A DNA stretch of 64,000 nt from Amblyornis subalaris (GCA_018881555.1 JACAXG010000069.1:682001-746000), one strand, 5' to 3'; positions 24,051 through 37,011 are shown, counted from the first letter of the stretch. The notes: generated by a model from the sequence alone, not told the origin. Program-made: numbers and translations.

Positions 24051-25288
24051 TAATAAGGTTAGTGGTGATCAGCATTAGCTATCAAGTGCACACTGTTGGG
24101 AAGAATATAACACAATCCAAGTTGTATTGATAGTCCTGAATTTAGAATTCAATACTGTAACAGTCTATGAACTTTCACTGTGAAGAAATCAACATCTTAA
24201 TTCAGATATAAGATCCTCTTATGAGATTAAAGACATCTTTAAAATAACAGAGAAAAAGTGACAAGGGATCTATTTTTTATCATGTTTTTTGTCACTTGAC
24301 TATGCATGTTTTGTCACCAGAATATGCATGAATAAATACCCAACCATATAAATATAGTTTGAAATACTGCCTTTCTGAATAGGCATGGATTTATGTAGCT
24401 TTTAAAATTAGCACTTCCAAAAAGCAAAATTAATTTCTTACCTATCAAAACATTAGAAGTAATTAGGAGAAGCTAGTCAATTAATTTAATTGGGGCCAAT
24501 CTAATGAATTAACAAAGATGCAATGTAAAGCAAAAAATATAAATCAAGCAAGCTTCTCTTATCTTCCTAACTCCAGGCACCATTGGTGTAAACACAAAAA
24601 GGGTATTCATAAGTAGTCTGAAAAGGAAGTTCCTGGCAGAATGAGTTTTCCAGTTACTGTGATGAGATTTGTCAAAACCAAATGAACAGTGTTGAGGGGA
24701 AGTCTGATGATGAGGAAGCAGTCCTGACCAGGCAACAGTCAGAAACCTGGATTCAGATGCTTGCTCTCTTTGATGAGAAGCAAATACCTGAATCTATGCT
24801 CCTCATGCAAAATGAAAACAAATATTAGGCTATTCATTTATGAAATTCAGTTTGCTCCTGTTGATGCTACTTTCTTTGCAGAGAAACAGGTGAAAGAATG
24901 GGGAATCAGAGCTTAGTCTCCCAAGGACAGGAAAGAACATGAATGGCCACTGGCGTAATTCCTGCATTCATGCTTATTTTGCACCACACTGTACCTCTCT
25001 CCTTTTAAATTACCAATTCCAACATTTTGTAAGGTTTTCAACTTGCCCATCAAGTGGAAACACTTCTCATCACACAACATGTTCATGGGATGAGAAAATG
25101 TATTCTCCTTGCCTGCCACAAAAGGTACACAGAGATTTGGCCACAGGTAGCACAAGCTGCTGCATCAAGGCATGCCTGGAAATGAGTGTGCTAACAATAC
25201 AGTAAGTGCCTTCAGTGTCTTTGTTAATAGAGGTTTAAGTCTCAGGCTTGACATTATTTGAATGTAGTTCTCTGTGGTTTAATTACTA

Positions 25289-25304
25289 CCATTATTATTA
25301 TTAT
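25289..25304. repeat. Short (ATT)n
   Basis: About five ATT units; ordinary low complexity. Confidence 0.7.
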
Positions 25305-28300
25305 AGATACAGTAGTAATTATCTCTTCTTACTGTCTCATCATGTTTTGATCAATTCACATAAAAGTTTACTGTAAATATATGGTTAGGTAACATTAAAG
25401 AAAACATATAATTATGGAATATATAATCAAATACCTTCTAAACAGTTGTATGTTTTCCAACAATTAAATGCTCTTAAAAAAATAATTAATTGTTTGTTAA
25501 TAGGCAATATTCAGCTTTTGAAGCGATGAATGTATAAAGCTTTATTTGTTGACCTCAAATTACTTTACTCCAGTTATATTGATAACATCTAGGTTTCTCA
25601 AAAACCTGCTGGCACAAAATCTTTTCAGCTTTATTAATGATTCAGATGGCAGTTTCTGAAGAGACAAGTTCCCACAGAGAAGGAGCACTTGATTAATGAC
25701 CTGGAAACACTTTTCCTTTTCAGCTGATTAAATAAAATTGACTGGATTTTTACATTTTTATAATAAAATGACCCGCAGGGCTGAGATGACACAGTGAAAG
25801 CAGCATGTTCACTCTTCAACAGATTTTTATTTTGTCACTTGTAAAAATGAAAGGGCTAACCACCCAAGCAGAAAAATGCACTTTATCACTGTCCACTGCC
25901 GACATGCTGACAATTGCTGCATACAAATACAAAAACACGGAGGAAACTAGGCTGTGTTTACACTCAGCCTGATTTTGTCTAATGATGACAAAAGGTCTAT
26001 GACTTCTCAGGGTTGGAGTGATACTATTTAATTATTATGCAAAATAGATTTATAACAACACTACTGGCAATCATAAAAGGCTTTATAATATGGTCACTTA
26101 GAAGTGATACCAAATATCTTTCCATAAATTTACGCATAACAAGAACTTTAGTTTTCTGAAGCAAGATGCTACTTATTGTTAAACAACAAATGAAAATCTA
26201 ATACCATCGCCAGCTAAAATAATTGGGGAAATTGCAGTAGCCATCACAGAATCCAAACCCAATATAATTTGCAACAATTAAAAATAACAGGTGAAACACC
26301 TTGTCTCTAAGCACACACACTTGCGCTCAGAAGGGCATATAAGGCTGTTGTATACAAAGCCAGAGCAGTAGCTGTTGTGCCCAGTCTGCCTGAGCACAGC
26401 TCAGTTTAAGACTTCCATTCATCTCTTCTGGGTTTTTTTGTTCGGTTGTTTCTTTCCTTGACCCTACCCTTTTCATACAAGCATCTAGCCTGATAAAACA
26501 ATCAATAATTTCAGTCTGAGTAAGTAATCAAAAGTGGTTTGCACTCTCTTAAAAGCTGTTTGTTTGTCTTCCTAGTATTAAACTGTGTCAATATCAGTAA
26601 TCCCTTGTGGGTTCAGAGGGCTGATATAAAAGATCTATATCTCATATGAAATCTTATATTAAATCTATCCCCTCGAAAGCAGAGCCACCTTATCCTGACT
26701 ACTGGGAACAGCCCATGGTTGACCTTAGGAGTGTAATCAAGCCCAAATATTGGCTGAGAGTTTTAAATGGACTGAGGCAAATACACAGCAGTAAGCGTGG
26801 CAATTGTCAAAAGTTGTCAGTTATCATATCCCTGAGCCTCAACGTGGCAGTAAACCTGGAGTTATATCTAAGAAAATGCAAAAAATATAAAATTTTTGCA
26901 GATCTACCCAGAACTGCCTGGATTATTGTACACATGCAGTTTGTGTGTAGCTTCTTTCTCAAGTTTCATATTAAGCATAAAGAATTTAATGGTCTCTTTT
27001 AAAAAATTATTTCTCCTAAAGAGTGGATGCATTGTATCACTTATCTGTTGTCTTCTACTCTGTTCTGTATCTGAATATCAGAGATGTTTATGGTCTTTGA
27101 ACCTGCAAAAGAGGGAGATACACAGCTTTAATAGTATTAACTTTTCATTTCCAAGTTGGACCACTTCTATCCTGACTTTATAATTCACTGGTTAACTGTA
27201 GCACATAAGCATGTGTGGTTAAAAATACTGATGTTTCTCTGCTTTCCACATGGGTGGTGTTGTAAGCTTAGACAGGGCAATTGGTAGAACCAGTGCACTC
27301 ATAATAATGCTGCCAGGAGTAGCATAATTAAAATGATTTTTGACATCTATTCATTAAGATGTAGGGCTTCTAACATGTCTGTCACTTTTGCACAGGGACT
27401 ATTTGCATATTTAAGACAATAATTCTAGTATTTCGTAAAATGGAGTTTCTACTCTCTTGATTTTTAAAGAGATATGAGAATAGCCACTCTGGCAATGACT
27501 TGACCTAGTTTGCTTCTGTTTCAATTAGCAAGTTCTAAAGAGGGTGTAATGAAAGATAGTGCAAATTGTACAAATACAGATATAGATATAGATGTATAAG
27601 ATTAAAGAAACTTTAACGGTTGTTTATAGGCAAAGTTTACCCAGTTTGAAATACAAACGTTGGATAAACCAATTATTGGGAGGTCACAAAGGTCATACCC
27701 TCTCTAAAAAAATCTTCATCAAAATAAAAATTGCCAATAATGTAAAGAAGGAGAAGCTTAACCGTTGGTTCTCTTAAGCCTGGGGAGATGGGCATTAGTA
27801 TGTGTTTAAATTAAGTTAGAATGTCAGAATTCTCATCTGCTAAACCCCTTCCCATCCATCCACACCAGAATAATACTCATGAATAAAAGGAAGCAAAACC
27901 AGTGGGGATGTAGAAAGAACAAATATTCTCAATTGGCTTATTTTTCATTATAAATTAAAACAATCCTGGTAATACTGCACACAATAGTGCTCAAATATAC
28001 TTAGCTTCACACAAAATTACTGCTCACTATTTAGGGTGAGAGGAACCCTAAACTGGATAAACCACACAAAATGTCAGGTTGGATGCAGAAAGAGGGGTAA
28101 CAATCTACCACAGCAAGGTACGGCTGTTGCATCTACCCATATATTTCCATTCTTGGCCTTTCGTACTGATTAGCCAAAAGAAAGGCACTGAGGCAGGAGG
28201 AGGAAAATGAGCTTTAACTGAAGCCTCTGAGGAACACAGAGGAAAAAATATTTTTTTAGAAGCACAGACTTCCAGAAATAAGGGGTAGTAGTTATTTGTT

Positions 28301-28819
28301 CTTTCTAGCACCGTGCAAACCATGTCCTACTGACGAAAAGTACTGGGAAAGCTTCCTTGCCTGTAGGTGCATGGCAAGGGAGCCCAACCATGCAAACTCA
28401 GTGCTGGTCTTGCAAGATCAAAATGTAGGGGTTGATGTTTGCGCACTGTAAGTACAAACCGTGATCCTTTATTTCCCTTAGTAACCAGAGAAAAGACAAT
28501 TGTTAATTTAATCAAATGGAGGAAAACAAGGCATTGCATCTGGCACAAATAATCATTTGCACAAGAGAATGCTGTGAAATAACTGACTGGATGTCAGATC
28601 TGCAGAAAAGGATTTAATGATTAATGTGAGTCAAGAGTTTCATGGCACTGCTCTAAAGGCACAGACTTTTCTGTGATAAACAGGAACTATGTGACCTTCA
28701 ATGTCCCTTTCAACTCAATCCATTCAGAGTGGCCTTTAACAAAAGGAGTGTATTTTGAATTCAGATTTGCCATGTCAGGAGAAACAGGCTCAAATGGAAA
28801 AAATCTAGAGAACAGCTGC

Positions 28820-29170
28820 ATGAATGATCAGAGAGCTGGTAAAATGGTCTTGCAAGGAAAGAGCTGAGAGAATAAGACTGTTTAGTCTAGAAAAGAAAAA
28901 GACTGTGACATAATGCTTTCTGAATTTTTAAATATATTCCATAGTTGCTGCAAACAAGAATAATTTATTCCTCATGCCTGGGGCATGGTAGAAGGACAAA
29001 TTTAGGCTGACTACTAGGAAATATTTTCTAATCATGAAATTAGCAAAGCAAAAGGGTGACCTGTCTGGGAATATTATGACATCTTCTCTATAAGAGAGGA
29101 GACTCTTTTCTTTACAGAAAAATTAAATAAGCATCCGGATTTAGTATTAGACTAAAATAATGAATACTCT
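28820..29170 (+). mobile_element. Old, strongly diverged CR1-type LINE fragment
   Basis: The opening 'gaatgatcagagagctgg' and the following 'gctgagagaataagactgtt' (28863-28882), then 'tagtctagaaaagaaaaaga', match the CR1 C-terminal ORF2 block that encodes [13 protein letters not shown]. Further on, 'aatttaggctgactactagg' (29000-29019) corresponds to the R-L-T-x-R-K block. Frequent stops replace conserved codons and no octamer tail is seen. The divergence is clearly larger than in the six main copies, so this insertion is older. Confidence 0.65.
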
Positions 29171-29424
29171 TCCAATGCTAAATCAGAGGGGATGCTCTTG
29201 TCTATCTGATTTTTGGAATAAAATGTACTTGGGTGGAACTTTTTCTTGCCTAAGGAATAAGACAGATTTTGCAATGATTTTAAAAATGTTGAGATTTATA
29301 ACACACAATTAATATTTTTAACATTATGAAACCTAATTTTAAGCTTATGTATAGTTCTTCTTCTTAGTTCAAAAGGCTTTGTTAATGAGGAAAAGTGTTT
29401 CACAATAAAATCATATATTCACAA

Positions 29425-30149
29425 AATAACAGAATAACAGAATCACAGAATGTGTCTGGTTGGAAGGTGCCACATTGAGTCATCTGGTCCAACCTGCCTG
29501 CTCAAGCAGGGTTATCCCAGAGAATGTGGCACAGGATTGTGTCCAGATGATTCTTGAATATCCCTGGTGAGGGAGACTCCACAACATCACTGGACAATCT
29601 GTTCCAGTTCTCGGTCATCGCACAGTAAAGAAATTCTTCCTCATGTTCAGGTGGAACTTCCTGTGCATCAGTTTCTGCCAATTGCCTCTTGTCCTATTGC
29701 CAGGCACCACCAAGCAGAGCCTGGTCCATCCTCTGACCCCTCCCTGCAGACACTGACAGACATTGATAAGGTCCCCTCTTAGTCATCTCTTGTCCAGGCT
29801 GAATAGGCCCGACTCTTTCAGCCTTTCTGTGTAACAGAGGTGATGCAGTCCCTTAGTCATCTTTGTTGCTCTCCTCTAGACTCACTCCAGGAACTTCACA
29901 TCTCTCTTGTCCTGAGGAGCCATGAGCTGGACACAGCGTTCCAGACATGGCCTCACCAGGGCTGAGTAGAGGGGCAGGATCACTCCCCTTGATGTGGGGC
30001 AATGCTCCTCCCAATGCCCCTCATTGTCCTTCTTGGCCACCAGGACACACTGCTGGCTCAGGGACAGCTTGTTGTCAAGGAGGACCCCCAGGTCCATCTC
30101 TGCAGAGCTGCTTTCCAGCAGGTCAGCTTCCCGCCTGCACTGGTGCATC
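29425..30149 (-). mobile_element. CR1 LINE copy 5, 5'-truncated, octamer tail intact
   Basis: On the minus strand the element starts at 30149 within ORF2 and runs through the C-terminal coding region and 3' UTR. It ends in three tail octamers, one ATTCTGTG and two ATTCTGTT (complement at 29425-29448). The 3' UTR ends with a block about the target 'gtggcaccttccaacc' (complement near 29459-29475). It differs from copies 1 and 2 in the 3' end and therefore represents a third CR1 subfamily. Confidence 0.94.
29882..30148 (-). pseudogene. CR1 ORF2 C-terminal remnant with CpG-decay stop
   Basis: The 88-residue frame begins 'MHQCRREADLLESSSAEMDL' and includes 'GVLLDNKLSLSQQCVLVAKK', 'GVILPLYSALVRPCLERCVQ' and 'APQDKRDVKFLE'. 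It is closed by TGA (complement of 29882-29884) exactly where the family has the arginine of E-R-V-Q-R-R. CGA to TGA is the change expected from methyl-CpG deamination. The methionine is internal to the polyprotein and not a true start. Confidence 0.88.
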
Positions 30150-32033
30150 TAAGATTTTGAGAAAATCAGAAAATAAAAAAACAATATGAATCTTAATAGT
30201 TTTGATCCATTATTTTTCATCTATGAAGTTTTCCTTTGTTAGTCTTAAAAACACCCAACAGAATTTTTCTCTGATTGAGGCATTCTAATATTGCTTAGGC
30301 CTATATTAATCTACAGTTATTCGGTGTAAACCACAGAAAACTTGGTAATCCAATTGTCATTTACAATAAATATTCAATGCAGAGATAATTTCTGGTAATT
30401 GTCATCAGCATTTGTGCCAAAACTCCAGTCATTCAATGAATACTAATTTAGTCTGACTAAATTGTCAAGTAATATTTAGGCTTGAACACTCAAAGAGCAA
30501 TTGAATACATAATTTCACATTGCCGTCTCACTCTTTCATCTTTCAAGAGGACATACATCTTTGAAATAGATCAGTAGAAGGAATATTGAGAAATTTGTTC
30601 TCTTATTATTACCAGCAGAATTTCTTTCCAGTAGGTTATTTCATAAAGACTGAAAAATACAAAACTATTTAGAAAGCTTTACTGATTTTGCTCTTTTTTT
30701 AAAATAAATTTAAAACTTTTAAATGAACAGCACAATACTTGTTTGAGTATGTAGAACATTCACCAGAATAGAAATGCTATTAAGTAAACAAAAGTGAAGA
30801 AGTGAATCCTTTCTGGCCTTAATTTTTTATTCAGCTTTTATCTTCAGACCAGTTTCGTCATCCATATTTCAGGTTTTAATGTTTGACCTATCAGTATTTG
30901 GGGAGCAATACAGGCTATAATGAGCAACAAGTTATATATAGACTTTTTCCTATGACTGGGACCATGGTTCCTAGTGTTCACTTGCTAATACAAAATTAGA
31001 GCAGAAAAATCATACAGAGTTTTGTTTTCCCAATCAAGTTAGCTACTGGTTGCTCCTGACTGCCTTGTGCAATTGCCACAGGCTAAATCATGATTGAATT
31101 GGACACAAAGACCTGTCGGTTCCGGTGTACCGAGTCTGATCTGCTTATTTGGAATGCGTTCAGAATATCAGATTTAATTTTGTATATTGACTGATATACA
31201 TATATTTAACTAAATGTTTTGAGAAAAAAAAACTGGCCAGTGTCAGGGGAAATTTTTTACTTCACAATACCATCAAAATACATTCAATGGATGAAATAGA
31301 AATATTTTCCTTTTAATGTCCCCTATGTTTCATATCTGGACTTAAAAGAATGCAGACCTAAGATAAAGTATTCTTCAGCGTAGTCCTGCTCCCTGAGTAT
31401 TTCATATCTCTTTCCTTGCTCTCCTCCCTTCCCAAGGCACTATGCAGAAAGCTTAGATAATTCACCAAAAACAGAGATTTCACTCTAAATCACAAGTCTT
31501 AGTTAAGAGAAATGTCTAGCTGCTCTATGAGGCTTGATTTATTGTAACACTGGAGTGAAAAGTGAAAAGTCAAAATAAAATACTAAACAAATATTCTTTA
31601 ATCTGCACTTTTAAGGAAACTATGGCAAAAGACAGGTGTCTTCAAAGATACAGACACCTTCAACTACAAGAAGAGCTTTCCTCTATTCTTCTAAGTCGGT
31701 GTTTTAACAGGAGATAATATAGATAAAGGCAGAGGAACAAAACAAAGCCTAAACTGAGGAATCCTCCTATATGGACTGGATTGAAATGGGGTGGAGTGAA
31801 GGAGTTGTTTGTGTTCCACCTCTATGGAAGGCTGTGAGTTGTGTTGAATAAATTTTGCCTTGAAAGAAATTTTCTTAAGACCTGCTCTGGTTTTCTCTCT
31901 TTAGTCTCTGGTTTTGGGTTGTTTTCCATTGTTTAATGTGTGATTCATATTACTGTCCCTTGTGAGCATGAATAATTTTCAATAGTCTTGCCAAAGAGAT
32001 GTGTGTATTCTGATGTGTAGAATGGTAGGTTCT
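30150..32033. other. Unique AT-rich sequence
   Basis: No gene seen. Four CpGs lie within 42 bp at 31117-31158. A perfect 8-bp stem with a 10-nt loop occurs at 31634-31659 (AGGTGTCT/AGACACCT). Nothing else is supportable. Confidence 0.55.
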
Positions 32034-32123
32034 CTTTTCTTTTCTTTTCTTTTCTTTTCTTTTCTTTTCTTTTCTTTTCTTTTCTTTTCTTTTCTTTTCT
32101 TTTCTTTTCTTTTCTTTTCTTTT
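32034..32123. repeat. Pure (CTTTT)18 pentanucleotide array
   Basis: Eighteen uninterrupted CTTTT units (90 bp), extended by a slightly imperfect copy to about 32128. The plus strand is wholly pyrimidine and the minus strand wholly purine. The 61-codon minus-strand frame through it (lysine/arginine/glutamate repeats) is an artefact of the array. Purity over this length suggests a young or unstable microsatellite. Confidence 0.97.
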
Positions 32124-34375
32124 TCTTTATCAAAATGCTTCAGTGTTAGGTTCCAAATATTTTCCTAAAGGTTTCTAGGACTTCGTGTGAAATTTAGTAT
32201 TGTTTTCCTAGACACTGATACTGGATTGGAACAATATTTTTAAGAACAGGGATGCAAAAACAGATTATTTATTATGAAGTTTGTGATATTTTGAGCCAAA
32301 TTGGATTAAAAAGGCAGAACTGAACAAATGGTTTTTCCTATTGCTTTTTGCATTGCCATTCAGAGGTAACAAGTTCCTGCTTCAAACTACCTGCTTTCCT
32401 GTACAGAGCAACCAGAAGTGAGAGATTGATATTACAGGAATATGAAGAATTTTTACAGGTACTCAGTCTTAAAAGATTATAATATATATATGTGAATATT
32501 AAGCCACTCTAAGACTAGACAATTATAGTATTGAGTAGAGCTTTTAGTTCTCTGCCGTTTTATAATACCTGGATTATAATGTAATTTTCAATGGTTGAGA
32601 GGAAAGCATACTGCCTTCAGAAGAAATTAACTAATTTGTAGACATTACAATCAGAGAGGTTTTTCCAGAAGCAACATTAGGATCATCTTTTAGTACAAAT
32701 AATTCTGAATGTGAGAAATTTTTCTTTTTTTTTTTTTTTTTTAGGATACTGTTTCTGATTAAAATTTGTTGTTTTGATCACTAACCAAGGGGTAGCTAAA
32801 AGCTGTTAAAAGATTCTGGGGAAAAAATACATGATTCATAAAACTTCCAGAAACAAATTAGCTATGGAAGCTAAGGTTACCTCGGGTTACCTCTTTCTTT
32901 ATTATTTATATTTTCAAAACACACTGCCAAATTCCTCTAGAAATAAGTATTTTCAACTGCAGGTAAAGCTAGTGCAGTGTCATGAAAATAGCTGCAAACC
33001 ATGCAGATAGGATTCAGATAATTTAGACATGTGAATGATAACTTTTTCTTATGGCTAACAAAAACCTCTTTGGAAGAAAAAGTTATGTATGTTTTCATCT
33101 TTCTTAATGACTTATTAATTCTATATTTATTGTTGTTAATTTCTACAATCTGAAAGTCCTTCATCCGAAAGACTTTTACTATTATGTCTATAACAAGGTC
33201 ATCAAAGCAACATCTGGAAAACTCAGTTTTCATTAATAATAATATGGAGATTGTAAATATGTTGAATAATTTAAAATTATGTCAAAATCACTGATTAGAG
33301 AATAAATATCAAAAATTATTTTGGAAGATTACTTGGGGAATGTTAGATATCAAGCGTTCTAAAGGAACATCACTTGTGGATTTGACTAAGGAGAAGCAAT
33401 GTACATTCACAGTCCGCAATCAATTTAGAGCCTTCTAACTATGTGAATTGTCATGCAGATATGACATTAAATAAATTGTTTATTTTTCTGTCTTCATAAC
33501 AGAATCCCAGCTCTGAAAACCCAGTATGAAAACAGCATATGACCTCATTCAGGACAGTAGAGGATGGCATTGTAAGGACCATTGTAAGGTTTGTTTATTA
33601 CAGTATGTACAAAGCAACATCTAACTTCGAATTAAGTTTTGTCCTTCTTACTCTCTTATGAAGAGAAGTTTCTCTATGAGACCCTTCACCTTTAGTTCTA
33701 TATTTCAAAGCGAATTCTAACATGTGGCTTCTGGTCTTCTTATTTTTTTAAGCAAAACAAATAGTACAATTTCAAGGACTGTAAATATCAACCAGGTCAA
33801 ACCTCAAACATAAAAAATAGCTCAAAAGATCATTTTTCATATGAAAGTAGGTTCTCAAAAGAAATTCTTTGCCTCTGAATATGAAACTTTTCAATTATGT
33901 AGTTGTATAAACCAGGACTATATTGGTCTAGGAGTGCATTGGCTGACTCAGCTCTGCAGTCACATAAATGACTCCCTTGTGGATTAAGTTTTCCATATTA
34001 GTGAGCAGTAAAACATACAGCACCTAAAATTCATCTTTTCCTAAGGGTTTTAATATTTTTTAATGGATATTATCTGAGTCAGCTTCCACCAATATGGATG
34101 TACCTATTTTAGTGGGTTAAATTTTTCAGTTTTCAGTTTCTCTTTGACAATAGTTTGCGGTGCAGTTATTCCGTTGTGCCTCACTCTTTTCCCTGCACAT
34201 TTAATAGAGATATTTTAAACATTTGACAATGACCAGCCACAACTGTCTTGATCTATCATACTAAACAGACTGGACAAACTAATCCTGTCTTCCCGAGAGC
34301 CTTCTACCAATGGGGTGGTGTCCTCTGGCTTTCTTAGAGGGGAATGTTGCTGCCTTCATATTTTCTTCCCTTCAG

Positions 34376-34566
34376 CTGATTACTCAGAGACGCTAACTCT
34401 ACCTGCAGACTCCTGTTTGAGGAGAACCGAATCAGAACAACGCTATTTTCTAAAGTTCATTGTCATGGACATGTGTGAAAACTGCCTTAAGTGGATACCC
34501 CGGGGGACAGAGGACTGTGTTAATTATGCTGTGGGAGATTTGCCTGTGAAAGCAATGCTAGGACAG
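34376..34566 (+). other. Candidate exon (unproven)
   Basis: A pyrimidine-rich acceptor-like sequence (ttttcttcccttcag, ending 34375) precedes a 191-bp segment. The segment ends ACAG followed by GTAATG, a fair donor. One frame is open throughout, with 63 full codons including 'DYSETLTLPADSCLRRTESE' and 'MDMCENCLKWIPRGTEDC'. It retains four CpGs (near 34391, 34428, 34441, 34501). Against it, the same frame stays open from 34315 to 34725, beyond both supposed splice sites. I recognise no protein family, and frames of this length are expected about once by chance. Confidence 0.22.
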
Positions 34567-35562
34567 GTAATGCTACACTTACTTTGCAGAAGCAGAGTTT
34601 CTCTACCTTGCTGTTTTTTCAAAAACTGTCGGGTATCAATGCATACATCATCCCTCACAGCACAGTGCAAAGAGAATATCCGAAGGTTTTTATACTTTCT
34701 AGTGGGAGAGTTTTCTTCCCACTAGATTACTTTGCTTAAGAATAAAGCCTGAATAATCATTTATTTTCTAAATAAATGTAACTCTATTATATTTAGTATA
34801 ATAGAACATTGTTTAAAGAAATTTCCATGCTATCATGTAAGTATCACTTTCTTACACACAGGTGTTAAGGCTCTTAAAGTCCACTGTTCTGGATAAAGCA
34901 GTAGGAAAATATGAGAGGAATTTCCTACAGAAGACTTCTTTTACACAAAACCCTGGATTGTTTTTAGCACTATACTACTTTTCTCCTGGCTTTCTTTTGG
35001 ACTCCATTCACTTGACTAGAGGTAGACATCATCATTTTACTCTGGAATTATAACAGTACTTCTGGTAAATTTATGCACAAAAATTGAGATCCACCCATCC
35101 TGATATACCAAAATGTCAATTTTCTAAGGTGCCCAATACTTTCCATATGAAGAGAAAACATTAATAAATACTGTTCATTTTCAGAATAAACAGAAACCAA
35201 GTACTTCTTTCTTATTCACTCCTTAAACTGTCTGTACAATCTGTCCACTGCTGAGAATTCATATTTATTTTCAGTCTATTTCTATGGTCATTTGATCCAG
35301 TCGCTAACATATAACTTTTCCGAGGTAATCAACAAAAAATTACTACTGCTTTGAAATGACAAAAACTTGTATTCTCTTAATGCCAAATATTTAAATTTTT
35401 AAGATATTAGAACAGTTTTATAATATGTTTGGCCGAGAAGTCTTATCATAGTTTTTTTTTTTTTTTTAATTGGTATACATTTACAGGTTGCACTAGGCTT
35501 TTTATTAGAGTTTTATCTTGCTCATTAAATAAAAATAATCAAGAAAGATGAGGGGATCTTTC

Positions 35563-35588
35563 AAAATAAAACAAAACAAAACAAAACA
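35563..35588. repeat. (AAAAC)n short array
   Basis: About five units of AAAAC/AAAAT. Confidence 0.85.
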
Positions 35589-35700
35589 CTTGATTTTATT
35601 TCCATATATTTTATTTCTTTCCTTGAGGTTGCATATATTTAAGTGTCACCTAGGAATTGTACTTTGCAGTGAGAAACTTACCATCTTCATTGAAAAATGC

Positions 35701-35768
35701 AAAAACAAACAAACAAAAAACAAACCAAACAAACAAACAAAAATAAAACCAAACCAAACAAACCAATA
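35701..35768. repeat. (AAAC)n imperfect array
   Basis: 68 bp of AAAC and AACC units with AAAAAC interruptions, 113 bp after the AAAAC array. The two may derive from one expanded A-rich region. Confidence 0.85.
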
Positions 35769-37011
35769 ATAAAATTTGAGCTGCATTAATCGCATTTCAT
35801 CCAGAAAAAAAGATTGCCAGATTTAGTGCAAAACCAGCATGGACTACCACAAAGATACGTTTTGATTAACTTACCCAATCACAAAAATTGTTCGGTTCAT
35901 ACTGTAATATCCGGTTGTCAGCTTTGTGCTTAAGGACACCAGAAGTATTTTAATTGCTGCTAGGTGCTTCCTCAACCAGATATAAGACATAGCTCTGCAC
36001 AGCCAAGCTCATATTTTAGCTTACAAATGGTTTGTATATACACACATATAAGTCGGGAAGTAGCATTCACATGTGACCAGTTAGATGCAAGTTTCAAACC
36101 TGAAATGTGGACAACAGCACCAATACTAGTGTCGCTGAAGGTGGGAATATATTCTTACAACACCTTTCGGAGACTGGCTTGGTTGACCAGGGACGAAAAT
36201 GAAATCTTCCTCCTATGGATATTTGTGAACACAGGTTGCAGCACACAGGCATGAACATGCAGACCGTCACAGTCAGAATCCGTTAGCATTCCATATATTC
36301 CATATTCCAGCATCTGTTAGACAGTTCTCCTACGCACAAGTATTCTACAAAGAAACAGTTGCAAAGACTTCTTGTTACCCTGAAGTGAAATATTGTCTGT
36401 CCCAAGACATTGATCAAAAGGCACGCAGATCATTGCACTTTCAAAGGAAGTCTATCAGCATCAAAATCAGTGGACTGGAAAATTTTCAATGTCTAAATGA
36501 TATTCATAATTTTGTGTTGTGTTTCTATTTAGTGATGCAACCCCTGTGGCTTCCTTTTGCATGTCTCTGATGTTTGTTATTCAGCTGAACAAGTAAATGG
36601 AAAATCCTCTGATACACTTTATTCTCTATTTTCCTAGTCTTTTGAACATTTAAGAAATATTACTTTAAATTATTTTATTTTGCTATGAAATAGTAAGGAA
36701 ATGCCCATAATTTAGCTATCAGCTGTTGGTTAGTATCTTGGCCTTCATTCTTACCAACTGCTTTTATCTGAAGGGCTGTATTTTGGGCACAGATGCACTG
36801 GAAAAGTGAAAAAGTGGAGGAGGTGCTATCCTGTCCATACACATTAATATTAATTTCTTTGTATGTCTCTATATGACAGTGGTGTAAGAGTATTTATTTT
36901 CCTTCTCTCCCTTTCTACTAATTCAGGTGGAAAGACAGGAAGTAGGTTACTAGTTAATAGTAACATTATTTTTTACATTTTCTCTTGATTTTGTATGTTT
37001 AGGCTATACAG

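Larger units (their letters stand above)
22747..28819. other. 6-kb unique AT-rich stretch with a CpG cluster
   Basis: No gene or repeat family is recognised. It contains a short CA run (23506-23525), an ATT run (25289-25304), the CpG cluster at 23887-24050 and an ATG-initiated 118-codon frame at 26646-27002. That frame has no visible domain, weak start context and a length expected by chance. Confidence 0.55.
32129..37011. other. Unique AT-rich sequence with A/T tracts
   Basis: Contains an 18-T run (32725-32742), a 16-T run (35452-35467), AAAAC and AAAC arrays (35563-35588, 35701-35768) and an exon-like segment at 34376-34566 described separately. No gene was recognised. Confidence 0.55.

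Noticed and set aside
26646..27002. ATG-initiated 118-codon frame
   Set aside because: With about 6-7% stop codons at this composition, two or three stop-free runs of this length are expected in six frames of 64 kb. Start context is weak and no domain is visible.
31634..31659. Perfect 8-bp stem with a 10-nt loop
   Set aside because: Too short for a microRNA precursor or terminator, and such hairpins are frequent by chance.
31945..32133. Minus-strand frame of K/R/E repeats
   Set aside because: It is the translation of the AAAAG array; any pure pentanucleotide repeat without a stop gives this.
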